Translations under genes and position numbers: made by a program
Assembly (NCBI GenBank): GCA_024280455.1
Contig: JAJRQC010000095.1
Coordinates: 1-64,000, forward strand
Direction: 5' to 3'
From: Deltaproteobacteria bacterium
GTDB lineage: Bacteria; Desulfobacterota; Desulfobulbia; Desulfobulbales; Desulfobulbaceae
Length of the DNA stretch: 64,000 bases
Notes under the pieces: generated by a model
The model's database searches: none
The model's input: only the letters and a program-made list of their open reading frames with translations
Told to the model about the DNA's origin: nothing
Shown here: in pieces, positions 1 through 9,185 of the stretch
How the letters are laid out: each line of letters opens with the position of its first letter
Numbering within the stretch: the stretch's first letter is position 1

Positions 1-249
1 ACTGGTCAGGGTGATAGTGCCGGTGGTTGGGTCGGGAAAGGCGGTGGCATCGAAAACAATGGTATCACCTGTTACCGCGTCAAGGATGGCCTGACGCAAG
101 GAACCCGTTCCTGCATCACTGGTATTGAGTACCGTCAGGGTAGCCGCCAAAGCCCGCACCGGAGAAAATAGAAAAAACAGGATGCTCAATGTAATGAACA
201 ATATTCGGCAGGTTCTGGTTATACGGTTAAAAAAAATAGATGGCCTCAT
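1..249 (-). CDS. N-terminus of a secreted beta-helix-type protein (partial)
   Basis: This reading frame runs off the left edge, so only the first 83 codons are visible. It begins with ATG at 247-249. The first ~36 residues form a signal peptide: a basic start (RPSIFFNRITRTCR), a hydrophobic stretch (ILFITLSILFFLFS) and an Ala-rich cleavage region (VRALAA). The mature part opens with TLTVLNTSDAGTGSLRQAI. The motif 'N-(S/T)-x-D-x-G-x-G-S-L-R-Q-A-I' is the usual opening of secreted or surface proteins with CSLREA-like leaders and right-handed parallel beta-helix repeats. Function cannot be assigned; adhesin or extracellular enzyme are both possible. It diverges from purL. Confidence 0.72.
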   Translation of the reverse strand, partial: MRPSIFFNRITRTCRILFITLSILFFLFSPVRALAATLTVLNTSDAGTGSLRQAILDAVTGDTIVFDATAFPDPTTGTITLTS

Positions 250-364
250 GTAGTTACTCCGTCATGAATTTGTTATCGATACACTTCTACGTGGTACAAC
301 TACTTAATATGTAATATATTAATCTTATCTTGACGGCTATGAGGTCACAGCCACAACGAACGAT

Positions 365-405
365 GAAAATAGCCCTGGATCAGCATCACTTCACGGGCTA
401 TTTTC
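365..405. repeat. Short palindromic repeat, copy 1
   Basis: Perfect 11-bp inverted arms (GAAAATAGCCC at 365-375, GGGCTATTTTC at 395-405) separated by 19 nt. The same arms, followed by the same CGGATAA, recur at 49352-49391 with an unrelated loop. Because this copy lies between two divergently transcribed genes it is unlikely to be a terminator; a REP-like dispersed palindrome fits better. Confidence 0.6.
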
Positions 406-585
406 GGATAACCTATTCAGGTAGATGCAAAAAAACTTACATTTACCCTGAACAGTTCAGATATGTTTTCATCACTACCAATTGTTGCAAGAGTTGCACC
501 GGCAGAGATAAAATATTTTTTTGATTTGTTTTCAATATATTAGCAATAACACCTGCACATAAAACTAAAGGCAACCAGGTGCATC

Positions 586-730
586 GGTGCATATACACCA
601 CCACGAGTGGTGCATACGCACCAAAAGAGACGGTATCCACACTTTTTTCCAACCAATGGAACTTTTCGGGAGGCAAATTTTTTTCTTTAATGATAGTATT
701 GTCGGTGTCGTAAAAAGCCTCGCCACCGAC
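586..730 (+). promoter_or_regulatory. purL leader with two hairpins
   Basis: The 628-bp region between the secreted-protein gene and purL holds no convincing gene. Near purL there are two stem-loops. One pairs 586-601 with 607-622 (14 of 16 positions). The other pairs GTCGGTG at 701-707 with CACCGAC at 724-730. Neither is followed by a T-run, so attenuation is not supported by the sequence. They could be operator dyads or leader structures, and no known purine riboswitch consensus was recognised. Confidence 0.35.
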
Positions 731-877
731 GGCGGCAAGGTTGTAACTTCTTGTGTTTCCGTACAGTGCAAATGGCGTTTTTGCCTTTTTACGAAACCAT
801 CAGTATTGACAGCTTATTCAGCCGTATTGCCTGTCCAATACCGCTTCTATGCGGAAAGTTTAAAAAAAGGAAAAAAC

Positions 878-3800
878 ATGACCGCGACCGTTCGTCAATT
901 CTACCGAAAAATCAATGCTTCTTTTGCCTACGGATTTACTGTTGAATCCTCACGGGATCTGACTGATCATGAGATTGAACGATTACGCCTGTTGCTGGCC
1001 GACGGATTCATGTCCGAAACCGTCTCAACCGTCCCGATCCTCACCGGTGATCGGGTCGTTGAAGTAGGGCCGCGGCTCAACTTCGCCACCGCCTGGTCTT
1101 CCAACATGGTCTCCATCTGCCGGGCCATCGGCCTTGACACCGTAACCAGGGTTGAGCGCTCCCGCCGCTACCTGGTTCCTGACGGCGAAGAGCTGCAGGC
1201 CTTTATCGCTGCCCACCACGACCGGATGACCGAATGCCCGTATACTGAACCGCTGACTACCTTTGAAACCGGGATCGAACCTGAACCGGTGTACGAGGTC
1301 GACATGATGACCAAGGGTCCGGACGCCTTACAGGAGATTCCCGGTATCTCCATGGATGAATGGGATCGTAATTTTTACTATGACTATTTTGTCAAAAAAC
1401 ATAAACGCAACCCCACCATTGTCGAGATCATGGATCTCAACAACGCCAACTCGGAGCATTCCAGGCATGGCTTTTTCCGGGGCAGACAGATTGTCGACGG
1501 CCAGGAGCAGAAGGGAACTTTGTTTGACGTGGTGACGGAGACTCTCTCTGCCCACCCCAAGGGCTCTTTGATTGCCTTTAAAGACAACTCCAGCGTGGTC
1601 GAAGGCCATGATATCACTACTCTGCATCCGGAAAAACCCGGCGAACCTTCTCCCCTGCAGCTGGCAGATGTGCGCTACCACGTACTCCTGACCGCCGAAA
1701 CCCACAATTTCCCCACCGGAGTCGCTCCATTTCCCGGGGCGGAAACCGGCACCGGCGGCCGGATCCGCGACGTCCAGGGCACCGGCAAAGGCGGCTTTGT
1801 CATGGCCGGAACCGCAGGCTACTGCGTGGCCAACCTCCACATTCCCGGCTATAAACTGGCCTGGGAACATCCGTATCCCTGTCCGAACAATCTGGCCAGC
1901 GCCCTGACCATTGAAATCGAGGCCAGTAACGGCGCCTCCGACTACGGCAACAAATTCGGCGAACCGTTGATCCAGGGCTTTACCCGCTCCTTTGACCTGC
2001 GGTTGGAGAACGGTGAACGCTGGGGATTTTTAAAACCCATTATGTTCACCGGCGGTATCGGCCAGATCGATGATCGCCACACGGAAAAAGATAAAGAACA
2101 AAAAGGCATGATCATCGTCCAGGTTGGCGGCCCGGCCTACCGAGTCGGATTCGGCGGCGGGGCCGCTTCTTCCATGCTCCAGGGTGAAAATGCCGAGGAG
2201 CTGGATTTCAACGCGGTCCAGCGTGGCGATGCCGAGATGGAACAGAAGATGAACCGGGTGATCCGGGCCTGCAACGAGATGGGTGATAAAACCCTTATCG
2301 ACGTGATCCATGATCAGGGCGCGGGTGGGCCGGCCAACGTACTCAAGGAACTGGTTGAACACTCCGGCGGCAGGATCGAGATCCGCAATATCCGGGTCGG
2401 CGATCCCACCATGTCGGTACTGGAAATCTACGTAGCCGAGTACCAGGAGCGTAATGGTTTTCTGATCAGCCCGGAAAATATCAAAAAATTTCAGGCCATC
2501 TGCGCCCGTGAAAAAGTGGCCTGTGAGATCCTGGGCGAGGTCACCGGTGATCTGCGCTTTATCGTCCATGACGAGCAGGACGATTCAATTCCGGTTGACC
2601 TGGAACTGGATGAAGTCCTGGGCGATATTCCCCAGAAAACCTTTAAAGATTCCCGTCTGGATCCCGGACTTGCCCATCTCTCCCTGCCGGAAAACCTGAC
2701 TGTACGTGAGGCATTGAAAGACGTACTGCGACTGGTATCGGTGGGTTCTAAACGTTTTCTCACCAACAAAGTAGACCGGGCCGTGACCGGGCTTATTGCC
2801 CGCCAGCAATGCTGCGGCCCTCTACAGTTAACGGTGGCCGATGTGGCAGTGGTTGCCCAGTCTCATTTTGGGCTTACCGGTGGAGCAACCGCAATTGGTG
2901 AGCAGCCGATTAAGATGCTGGTCGACCCGGCAGCCGGGGCCAGAATGGCCGTGGGCGAGGCCTGGACCAACCTGGTATGGGCCAGGATCGATGATCCGGA
3001 GCAGGTCAAATGCTCGGCCAACTGGATGTGGGCCCCCAAACTGGCAGGTGAAGGCGCGGCCTTGAACGATGCGGCCCGGGCCATGGCCAAGGCCATGATT
3101 GCTACCGGGATGGCTGTTGACGGCGGCAAGGACTCCCTATCCATGGCCACCATGGTCGGTGATGAAACCGTGAAATCACCCCGTGAGCTGGTCATCTCCT
3201 CCTACGCAGCCGTCAGCGATATCACCAGGGTCGTCACCCCGGACATCAAGGAGCCGGGCTCGACCCTGCTGCTGATTGATCTTGCCCCTGGAAAAGCACG
3301 ACTGGGCGGTACCGCCCTGGCCCAGGTCCTTGGCCGGCTGGGCAATGATTGCCCGGACATGGATGATCCGGATCTTGTCCGGAGGGCCTTTGCAGCGGTA
3401 CAGAAGATGATCGATCACAACCTTATCCTGGCCGGCCACGATCGCAGTGACGGCGGCTTGATCACCACGGTGCTGGAGATGGCCTTTGCCGGTGACTGTG
3501 GTCTGGATCTGGGCCTTCAGGGTGAGGCCGGGGCTATAGCCTCTCTGTTTGCCGAAGAACTGGGCCTGGTCATCGAGTGCAGGAGCAGCAATCTTGATGC
3601 AATCAAGTCAATACTGGCCGAGGCTGAGATTCCATCAATTCTTCTTGGCACTACCACGGCGGAAAAACGGATCCGGATCCAGTATAACGGTGAAATAGTT
3701 GTAGATGAGGACATGCTGCTGCTGAGAGAGGAGTGGGAAGAAACCAGCCATCAGCTGGAACGGCTGCAGATAAATCCGGCCTGTGCCGATGAGGAAAAGA

Positions 3801-4678
3801 AAAATATCTTTGACCGAACCGGGCCAAAGTATCACCTGCCCTTTACCCCTGAGGCTACGTCCTCCACCCTGCTCGCTCAGTCGGAGAAGCCCAAAATTGC
3901 CATCCTCCGTGATGAGGGATCGAATTCGGATAGAGAGATGAGTTCGGCCTTCTTTGCCGCCGGTTTTGAGCCCTGGGACATTACCATGACCGATCTGCTG
4001 GAAGAAAAAATCACTCTGGATACCTTTCGCGGCCTGGCCGCGGTGGGCGGTTTTTCCTATGCCGACGTACCGGAGTCGGCCAAGGGCTGGGCTGCGACCA
4101 TTCTTTTCAATGAGCGGCTCAAGGCCATGTTTGACGAGTTCTACAACAGGCCCGATACCTTTACCCTCGGGATCTGCAACGGCTGCCAGCTGTTCGGTCT
4201 CCTGGGCTGGGTGCCCTTCCAGGGACTGACCGCCGAGCAGCAGCCCCGGTTTATCCATAATATTTCAGGCCGCTTTGAATCGCGCTGGACTACGGTCAAA
4301 GTGCAGGACAGCCCGGCGATCATGCTCAACGGCATGAAAGAGCTTATTTTCGGGATCCATGTCGACCATGGTGAAGGTAAACTGCATTTTCCGGACCAGG
4401 GAATACGTGAGAAAGTCGTTGAGCACAATCTGGTTCCACTGGTCTATGTCGATGACAATGGTAAGACCACGGAAAAATACCCGTTTAATCCTAATGGCTC
4501 TCCGGACGGATTTGCCGGGCTCTGCTCAGCCGACGGCCGTCATCTGGCCATGATGCCTCACCCTGAACGGGCTTTCCTTCCCTGGCAATGCCACTGGCTG
4601 CCCCGGGAGATGAACAAGCTGCCCGTTTCGCCCTGGCTGCGAATGTTCCAGAATGCCTATCAATGGTGCATGAAATAG
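878..4678 (+). CDS. purL: Phosphoribosylformylglycinamidine synthase, single-chain type
   Basis: Converts FGAR, ATP and glutamine to FGAM in the fourth step of de novo purine synthesis, in the cytosol. At 1266 aa it is the large fused form, with synthase and glutaminase in one chain, close to the 1295 aa of E. coli PurL. Visible signatures include NSEHSRHGFFRG near the N-terminus, ETHNFPTGVAPFPGAETGTGG in the ATP-binding lobe, GGGAASSM and HDQGAGGPANV. The C-terminal class I glutaminase domain starts around residue 1005 (ILRDEGSNSDREM) and has nucleophile Cys1100 in GICNGCQ and the His1228/Glu1230 pair in MMPHPER. The frame stays open upstream to 587, but the start at 878 is chosen because AAAAAAAGG precedes it by 7 nt and homology begins there. 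Its 3' end faces the SNF2 gene with only 9 bp between. Confidence 0.97.
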   Translation: MTATVRQFYRKINASFAYGFTVESSRDLTDHEIERLRLLLADGFMSETVSTVPILTGDRVVEVGPRLNFATAWSSNMVSICRAIGLDTVTRVERSRRYLVPDGEELQAFIAAHHDRMTECPYTEPLTTFETGIEPEPVYEVDMMTKGPDALQEIPGISMDEWDRNFYYDYFVKKHKRNPTIVEIMDLNNANSEHSRHGFFRGRQIVDGQEQKGTLFDVVTETLSAHPKGSLIAFKDNSSVVEGHDITTLHPEKPGEPSPLQLADVRYHVLLTAETHNFPTGVAPFPGAETGTGGRIRDVQGTGKGGFVMAGTAGYCVANLHIPGYKLAWEHPYPCPNNLASALTIEIEASNGASDYGNKFGEPLIQGFTRSFDLRLENGERWGFLKPIMFTGGIGQIDDRHTEKDKEQKGMIIVQVGGPAYRVGFGGGAASSMLQGENAEELDFNAVQRGDAEMEQKMNRVIRACNEMGDKTLIDVIHDQGAGGPANVLKELVEHSGGRIEIRNIRVGDPTMSVLEIYVAEYQERNGFLISPENIKKFQAICAREKVACEILGEVTGDLRFIVHDEQDDSIPVDLELDEVLGDIPQKTFKDSRLDPGLAHLSLPENLTVREALKDVLRLVSVGSKRFLTNKVDRAVTGLIARQQCCGPLQLTVADVAVVAQSHFGLTGGATAIGEQPIKMLVDPAAGARMAVGEAWTNLVWARIDDPEQVKCSANWMWAPKLAGEGAALNDAARAMAKAMIATGMAVDGGKDSLSMATMVGDETVKSPRELVISSYAAVSDITRVVTPDIKEPGSTLLLIDLAPGKARLGGTALAQVLGRLGNDCPDMDDPDLVRRAFAAVQKMIDHNLILAGHDRSDGGLITTVLEMAFAGDCGLDLGLQGEAGAIASLFAEELGLVIECRSSNLDAIKSILAEAEIPSILLGTTTAEKRIRIQYNGEIVVDEDMLLLREEWEETSHQLERLQINPACADEEKKNIFDRTGPKYHLPFTPEATSSTLLAQSEKPKIAILRDEGSNSDREMSSAFFAAGFEPWDITMTDLLEEKITLDTFRGLAAVGGFSYADVPESAKGWAATILFNERLKAMFDEFYNRPDTFTLGICNGCQLFGLLGWVPFQGLTAEQQPRFIHNISGRFESRWTTVKVQDSPAIMLNGMKELIFGIHVDHGEGKLHFPDQGIREKVVEHNLVPLVYVDDNGKTTEKYPFNPNGSPDGFAGLCSADGRHLAMMPHPERAFLPWQCHWLPREMNKLPVSPWLRMFQNAYQWCMK

Positions 4679-4687
4679 ATGTACGAT

Positions 4688-7600
4688 TCACTCTCCCTGT
4701 AACAAACCCAGCAACTCTTGTGCTGAAATCTTACCTGCTGAATCAGTACCCTCAAGCAGACTGTCGGCAAGATCACGTTTTTGTTTGTGCAGATCAACAA
4801 TCTGTTCTTCGATGGAGTTTTTAACCACCAGGCGGTACACCGTTACCGGTCGTTTTTGACCGATGCGGTGGACCCGGTCGGAAGCCTGGTCTTCCACGGC
4901 CGGATTCCACCATGGGTCCATGTGGATGACATAATCGGCTGCAGTAAGATTGAGCCCCGCTCCGCCTGCCTTCAGGCTGATGAGAAATACATCCCCGTCA
5001 CCATTCTGGAACTTGGCTATTCGTTCCTGTCTTTTCTTGATTGAGGTTGACCCGTCGAGATATTGATAGCTGATAGTACTGTGGTCAAGATAGTTGCGAA
5101 GAATCTCCAAATGACCGACAAACTGACTGAAAACAAGGGCCTTATGGTTGTTGGCTAAAAGTTCGTTCAAGGTATCGCCAAAGACCTTCAACTTGGTGCC
5201 GGCGATTTTACTCTCCGGCAGGACAAGGGTCGGGTGGCAGCATAACCTGCGCAGTTTCATTATTTCGCCGAGGATACGCAGATGTTGTTGCCCCCCGCCT
5301 TCGCCATCATGGGCGTTGATATTTTCCAGGGCACTGAGACGCTGGGCCTCATAAAGCAACACTTCCTCACTGCTCATCTCCACCTCTAAGGTGATCTCGG
5401 TCTTGGCGGGCAGTTCCTGGAGAACATCACTTTTTAAACGACGCAAAATAAAGGGGCGGATTAATTTGCGCAATCGATTACGGGCTTCCTTGTCCTGATC
5501 CCGTTCAATGGGGACGGCGAATTTCTCATTAAACTTTTTGAATGAACCAAGCAGTCCCGGGTTTAAAAAATGAAACAGAGTCCATAATTCGCCAAGATGG
5601 TTTTCCACAGGAGTACCGGTGGTGATGATTCTGAACCTTGCCTGCAGAGCCATGACCGCCTTAGATCGTTTAGTCTGCATATTTTTAATTGCCTGGGCCT
5701 CATCAAGAACGACGGTCTGCCACTGTACACTACTTAAAAGTTCGCCTTCCATGGGCAAAAGTCCATAGCTGACGACGAGAAGGTCTAAAGGCTGCAGGTT
5801 ATCGATGGTCTGCCGCCGGTCGCCTGGACCAAAGATAATCACATTTAAGGTCGGGGTAAAACGGCGGGCCTCCTCCTGCCAGTTGGAGGTAACGGACAAA
5901 GGGGCCACGACCAGGGTAGGTCCCTGAGCGGCCCGGAGTAGAATAGCGGACAGAGCCTGAATTGTCTTACCAAGCCCCATGTCATCGGCCAGACATCCCC
6001 CCACGCCCCAATGAGAAAGCTGGGCCAGCCAGTTAAATCCCGTTTTCTGGTAATCACGGAGAGAGGCCTGCATGGTGGAAGGCAGCGACGGGCTGATCAC
6101 TTCACGCAGATTTCTGCAATGCTGTTTCCAGGCAGTGTCACTTTCCAGTTGCCCGGCTTCATCGGTAAGCTCTTCCAGGGCCAGGGCAGCAAGAGGGGCA
6201 AAGCGTACCCCTTTGCCATGACCTTCTGAAAAAGCTCTCAATTCATCAAGTCTTTTTCGCAACTGTTTGGTGATGGCGAAGAACGTCCCATCGTCCAGAG
6301 GAATAAAACGACCGGTTGAGCGGGTGAGCATGTCGAGAAGTTTACGTAACTCAAGAGAAATGTTATCATCAAGTTCCAGGGTACCGGTGGCCTGGAACCA
6401 GTCGCGATCTTTTTTGATCTGCAGGGAAAAGTTGCCAAAGGACACTTCCTTACGCACGACCATCTTTTCACCCTGGGGCCACTCAAGGATAACATCCTCA
6501 CCGCATTCTTTTAATTCCAGCAGCAGTTCCAGTGAGTCCTCCGGATCATTCACCAACCATTGATTGTCAATTTCTTCAAAACGATTCAATGTAGGGCAGG
6601 CATGAATAATATGATTTTGCAGTTTTTTTTCTTTATTAAAATCACGCACTGCCTGAATTTTTTTGCCCTTTATCTCGGCCAGCACACTCTTGCCGCCTTT
6701 GCCCGGTCTGAAACTGGAACCATCCGTACCACATGGTTTAACCAGAAACTCTAGCTGGATCCCATCCTGATAAGGGATAATATGGGCATGGGGCCGATAG
6801 TCCGCTTTAATAGTTTTTGCTTTTTGGCTTGTTTCAATGTCGGAGTGAATCGTGACCACGGATGCAAGAGAATCAGCAACCTGCCGAGCCAGTTTTTCTC
6901 CTGATTTGGGAATAGTCAACCCCTTACCCAGAATTTCAATAATTTTATTATGCTCTTTGGTAAAGCGTATCACCTTAAAACGGGTGGGGGTATCTTTGAG
7001 AACCTGAAGTTTTTCCCCCATACTGCCGATGACGGAAGGGAACATACTGAGCTTCAATTTTCCTTTTTCCTTCCTGATCCGCAATTCCGGCTCGGAAAGG
7101 ACAAGTTCTACCCTGACTCCATGAGCATCTTCCAGAAAAAGAAGAGGATGCCCTACCAGGGCGGGCAGGGCTATGTCATCATCAAATTCATACTCGGCAC
7201 TACCGTATCGCCAGCTGGTACGATAGTATTCCTCCTTGATCGCCCGGCAGACCTTGCGATCCTGTTCTGTAAGCCCATCCATGGTCAGATGGTTGCGATA
7301 CAGATTCTTTAAAGCTACCGGACGTCCCTTGGTCCATTGACCTTTTTTGTTAAGCTGCTGGAGACGGGGCGATATATAGCAGTAATTGTATCGTTCGTTA
7401 TGACTGAACAACCAGACCAGCCGTTTTTCGGCCTTCGCTGAGGACGTATTTTTATTGCCTGTGATGTTGAGCAGGCCGTTCAGGTTTTTTTCCCATTTTG
7501 GCTGTTTTCTGACAATGTTAATACAGCTCACGGTCTTGCATGACTTATGAATCTTTGCGGCGGTCTCATTGTTCTTCTTCCTGGATTGCCCAAGGGAGGA

Positions 7601-8857
7601 GAGTAAGGACGACAGCTCTGCCGCCAACCATAAGTAACCATTATCCAGGGACTTATCTCTAAGTTGCGTGAGCCTGGATATATTAAGTCTGGCTTTATTT
7701 TTATCATACCAGGACAGGGCGAGATTCAAGATAAGAAAATCCAGAGGCCTTTGTTCAAAATTATATACATCCACCGGGATCGTTTCAGAGACCGCTATTC
7801 CCAGTTGATCCTGAAAGACCGGTCTCAGTGCTTCCATCAGAGGGAGATGCGAGTCGTTATTTTTTTTTGCTCTATCGATAAAGTCAATGGCCAATTTGAG
7901 ATGTTTGCTTTCGCCGCCCTCCAGAAGGGATAACAGGTGAAAGAGTCCGGCATAGCTCTGAAAAATCAGCTTTCGTTTACCGCTTCGTTTTTTCAGGAGC
8001 TTTATGTCCTGGATAAATAATTTGCGTGCCTGCGTGTAATTACCGCTGATAAATTCCAACCATCCCGTCCAGCTGAGCTGCTCCGATCTAAGATTATCTT
8101 CCAGACTGTCCAACAACGAACGTGCAGAAACGGTATCACCACAGATAAGGTAATGAAAGAGAAGCGGCAACACCTCTGACTTCCCGTTGATCACGGAATG
8201 ATAGGAGTCTGTAATATAATGAAGAATTTCATCGGCTGGTTCCAAAGAATGGCCGACCCCACTCAACAGATTTACCAGGACATCAAGTCTGATCTCCGGA
8301 TTAATTTTTTCGATGAGTTTCGGGGAAAAGGGGGTATTTACCATGTAAAGGTATAGGTTATTTTCATAATGTTCCTCACGAAAATAATGAAAGGAAAAAT
8401 TGACAATCTTGTAAAGATCATCCATTGAGTTCTGGGTGAATAGGGCTATCTGAAAAGAGCGGATAACCTGTTGGTAATTCTCAAACGGATTTGTCTTGAT
8501 ATTCATGACAGGCAGTGCCATGTTTTTCTGGACAACTTCGGCTATATTCGAGAATTTATTTTCCATTAAGGCATCATATACAGCCTGCCTGCGGATGGAT
8601 TCCGGACAGCATATTCCCTTGGAGGATTTCAGTAACAGCCCTTTGGCAATAAGTTCTTTTTGCAAAGGCTGGATTCCGGCAGACGTAAATGCCCTGCCGT
8701 TATCGTTTTTAAATCCCAGGTCGGCAAGACAGTTTATCATGGCATAAAGCCGACAATAATCAACATTAACAGCCATGATCTGAATTATGGCTGTTTGCGC
8801 CGGAGGCAAGACCTTGTAGTCAGCTATTCGTTTGGATTGGACTTGTTGTACGTTCAC
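4688..8857 (-). CDS. Large SNF2-family helicase/ATPase with long unique N-terminus
   Basis: A 1389-aa protein whose last ~450 residues are a full SNF2-type motor. Motif I is CLADDMGLGKT near residue 960, motif II is the DEAQ variant in VVLDEAQAIKN near 1050, and the second RecA lobe ends with DRVHRIGQKRPV near 1330. SNF2 proteins translocate on double-stranded DNA and remodel protein-DNA complexes; bacterial members act in RNA polymerase recycling, repair or phage defence. The first ~850 residues match no domain I can name. Residues 150-420 look helical and repeat-like (possible TPR). The proposed start is GTG at 8857 with a weak ribosome site; ATG at 8773 is an alternative. AT content is higher than in the 24-36 kb region. 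It is divergent from the 583-aa gene at 9186, which may be its partner. Confidence 0.9.
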   Translation of the reverse strand: MNVQQVQSKRIADYKVLPPAQTAIIQIMAVNVDYCRLYAMINCLADLGFKNDNGRAFTSAGIQPLQKELIAKGLLLKSSKGICCPESIRRQAVYDALMENKFSNIAEVVQKNMALPVMNIKTNPFENYQQVIRSFQIALFTQNSMDDLYKIVNFSFHYFREEHYENNLYLYMVNTPFSPKLIEKINPEIRLDVLVNLLSGVGHSLEPADEILHYITDSYHSVINGKSEVLPLLFHYLICGDTVSARSLLDSLEDNLRSEQLSWTGWLEFISGNYTQARKLFIQDIKLLKKRSGKRKLIFQSYAGLFHLLSLLEGGESKHLKLAIDFIDRAKKNNDSHLPLMEALRPVFQDQLGIAVSETIPVDVYNFEQRPLDFLILNLALSWYDKNKARLNISRLTQLRDKSLDNGYLWLAAELSSLLSSLGQSRKKNNETAAKIHKSCKTVSCINIVRKQPKWEKNLNGLLNITGNKNTSSAKAEKRLVWLFSHNERYNYCYISPRLQQLNKKGQWTKGRPVALKNLYRNHLTMDGLTEQDRKVCRAIKEEYYRTSWRYGSAEYEFDDDIALPALVGHPLLFLEDAHGVRVELVLSEPELRIRKEKGKLKLSMFPSVIGSMGEKLQVLKDTPTRFKVIRFTKEHNKIIEILGKGLTIPKSGEKLARQVADSLASVVTIHSDIETSQKAKTIKADYRPHAHIIPYQDGIQLEFLVKPCGTDGSSFRPGKGGKSVLAEIKGKKIQAVRDFNKEKKLQNHIIHACPTLNRFEEIDNQWLVNDPEDSLELLLELKECGEDVILEWPQGEKMVVRKEVSFGNFSLQIKKDRDWFQATGTLELDDNISLELRKLLDMLTRSTGRFIPLDDGTFFAITKQLRKRLDELRAFSEGHGKGVRFAPLAALALEELTDEAGQLESDTAWKQHCRNLREVISPSLPSTMQASLRDYQKTGFNWLAQLSHWGVGGCLADDMGLGKTIQALSAILLRAAQGPTLVVAPLSVTSNWQEEARRFTPTLNVIIFGPGDRRQTIDNLQPLDLLVVSYGLLPMEGELLSSVQWQTVVLDEAQAIKNMQTKRSKAVMALQARFRIITTGTPVENHLGELWTLFHFLNPGLLGSFKKFNEKFAVPIERDQDKEARNRLRKLIRPFILRRLKSDVLQELPAKTEITLEVEMSSEEVLLYEAQRLSALENINAHDGEGGGQQHLRILGEIMKLRRLCCHPTLVLPESKIAGTKLKVFGDTLNELLANNHKALVFSQFVGHLEILRNYLDHSTISYQYLDGSTSIKKRQERIAKFQNGDGDVFLISLKAGGAGLNLTAADYVIHMDPWWNPAVEDQASDRVHRIGQKRPVTVYRLVVKNSIEEQIVDLHKQKRDLADSLLEGTDSAGKISAQELLGLLQGE

Positions 8858-8929
8858 TTATGATTCCCACTTGTTGGTTTCCACTTTGTTCAGGTTTATA
8901 CGCACCAGGAACTATGCTATAGAATTGCA

Positions 8930-9051
8930 GTAAGCGTTCGCAGCACCCTCTTCGTTCGATCAGGCCTCCGCACATAGGCGGGCTATAGATTCGTCAGCCT
9001 ACTCGAAGTCTACGCTTATCTAAACGAACAGGAGCACTGGTAAACGCTTAC
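8930..9051 (-). repeat. Structured dispersed repeat, copy A
   Basis: Read on the minus strand it starts GTAAGCGTTTACCA and ends CGAACGCTTAC, the two ends pairing as a stem. The inner arms TTCGTT/AACGAA pair as well. It contains the family core CTATAGCCCGCCTATGTGCG followed by GAGGCCTGATCG, shared with copies at 21938, 45467 and 55565. Similarity to copy B extends 15 nt past the stem (GATAAACCCATACTT). It lies in the 328-bp gap between the SNF2 gene and the 583-aa gene. Confidence 0.7.
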
Positions 9052-9099
9052 AAGTATGGGTTTATCGATCTTATTTACTCTTTGGTGACGGTTACGAAT

Positions 9100-9114
9100 T
9101 GCACAATATGTGCA
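9100..9114 (+). promoter_or_regulatory. Palindromic operator-like site
   Basis: TGCACA-ATA-TGTGCA is a perfect 6-bp dyad, 72 nt before the start of the 583-aa gene and within the SNF2 / 583-aa divergent gap. The symmetry and position suggest a dimeric repressor site; the cognate regulator is unknown and is not encoded next to it. Confidence 0.4.
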
Positions 9115-9185
9115 CAAAATACTACAACGAACAAAACAGAAGTAAACTATGAAAAACACACTTTTAAAAATTATCCGGTAAAACT

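Noticed and set aside
365-405. Palindrome as a rho-independent terminator
   Set aside because: It sits between divergent genes, and the paired arms recur 49 kb away with no T-run.
586-730. Purine-type or ZTP riboswitch upstream of purL
   Set aside because: The hairpins lack the conserved junction sequences of known classes.
587-877. In-frame N-terminal extension of purL
   Set aside because: No ribosome site, no homology, and it overlaps hairpins; the ATG at 878 has AAGG at the right spacing.
8930-9051. Integron attC site or group II intron
   Set aside because: The conserved part is internal rather than the GTTRRRY/RYYYAAC ends; it is too short for an intron and no integrase or reverse transcriptase is present.
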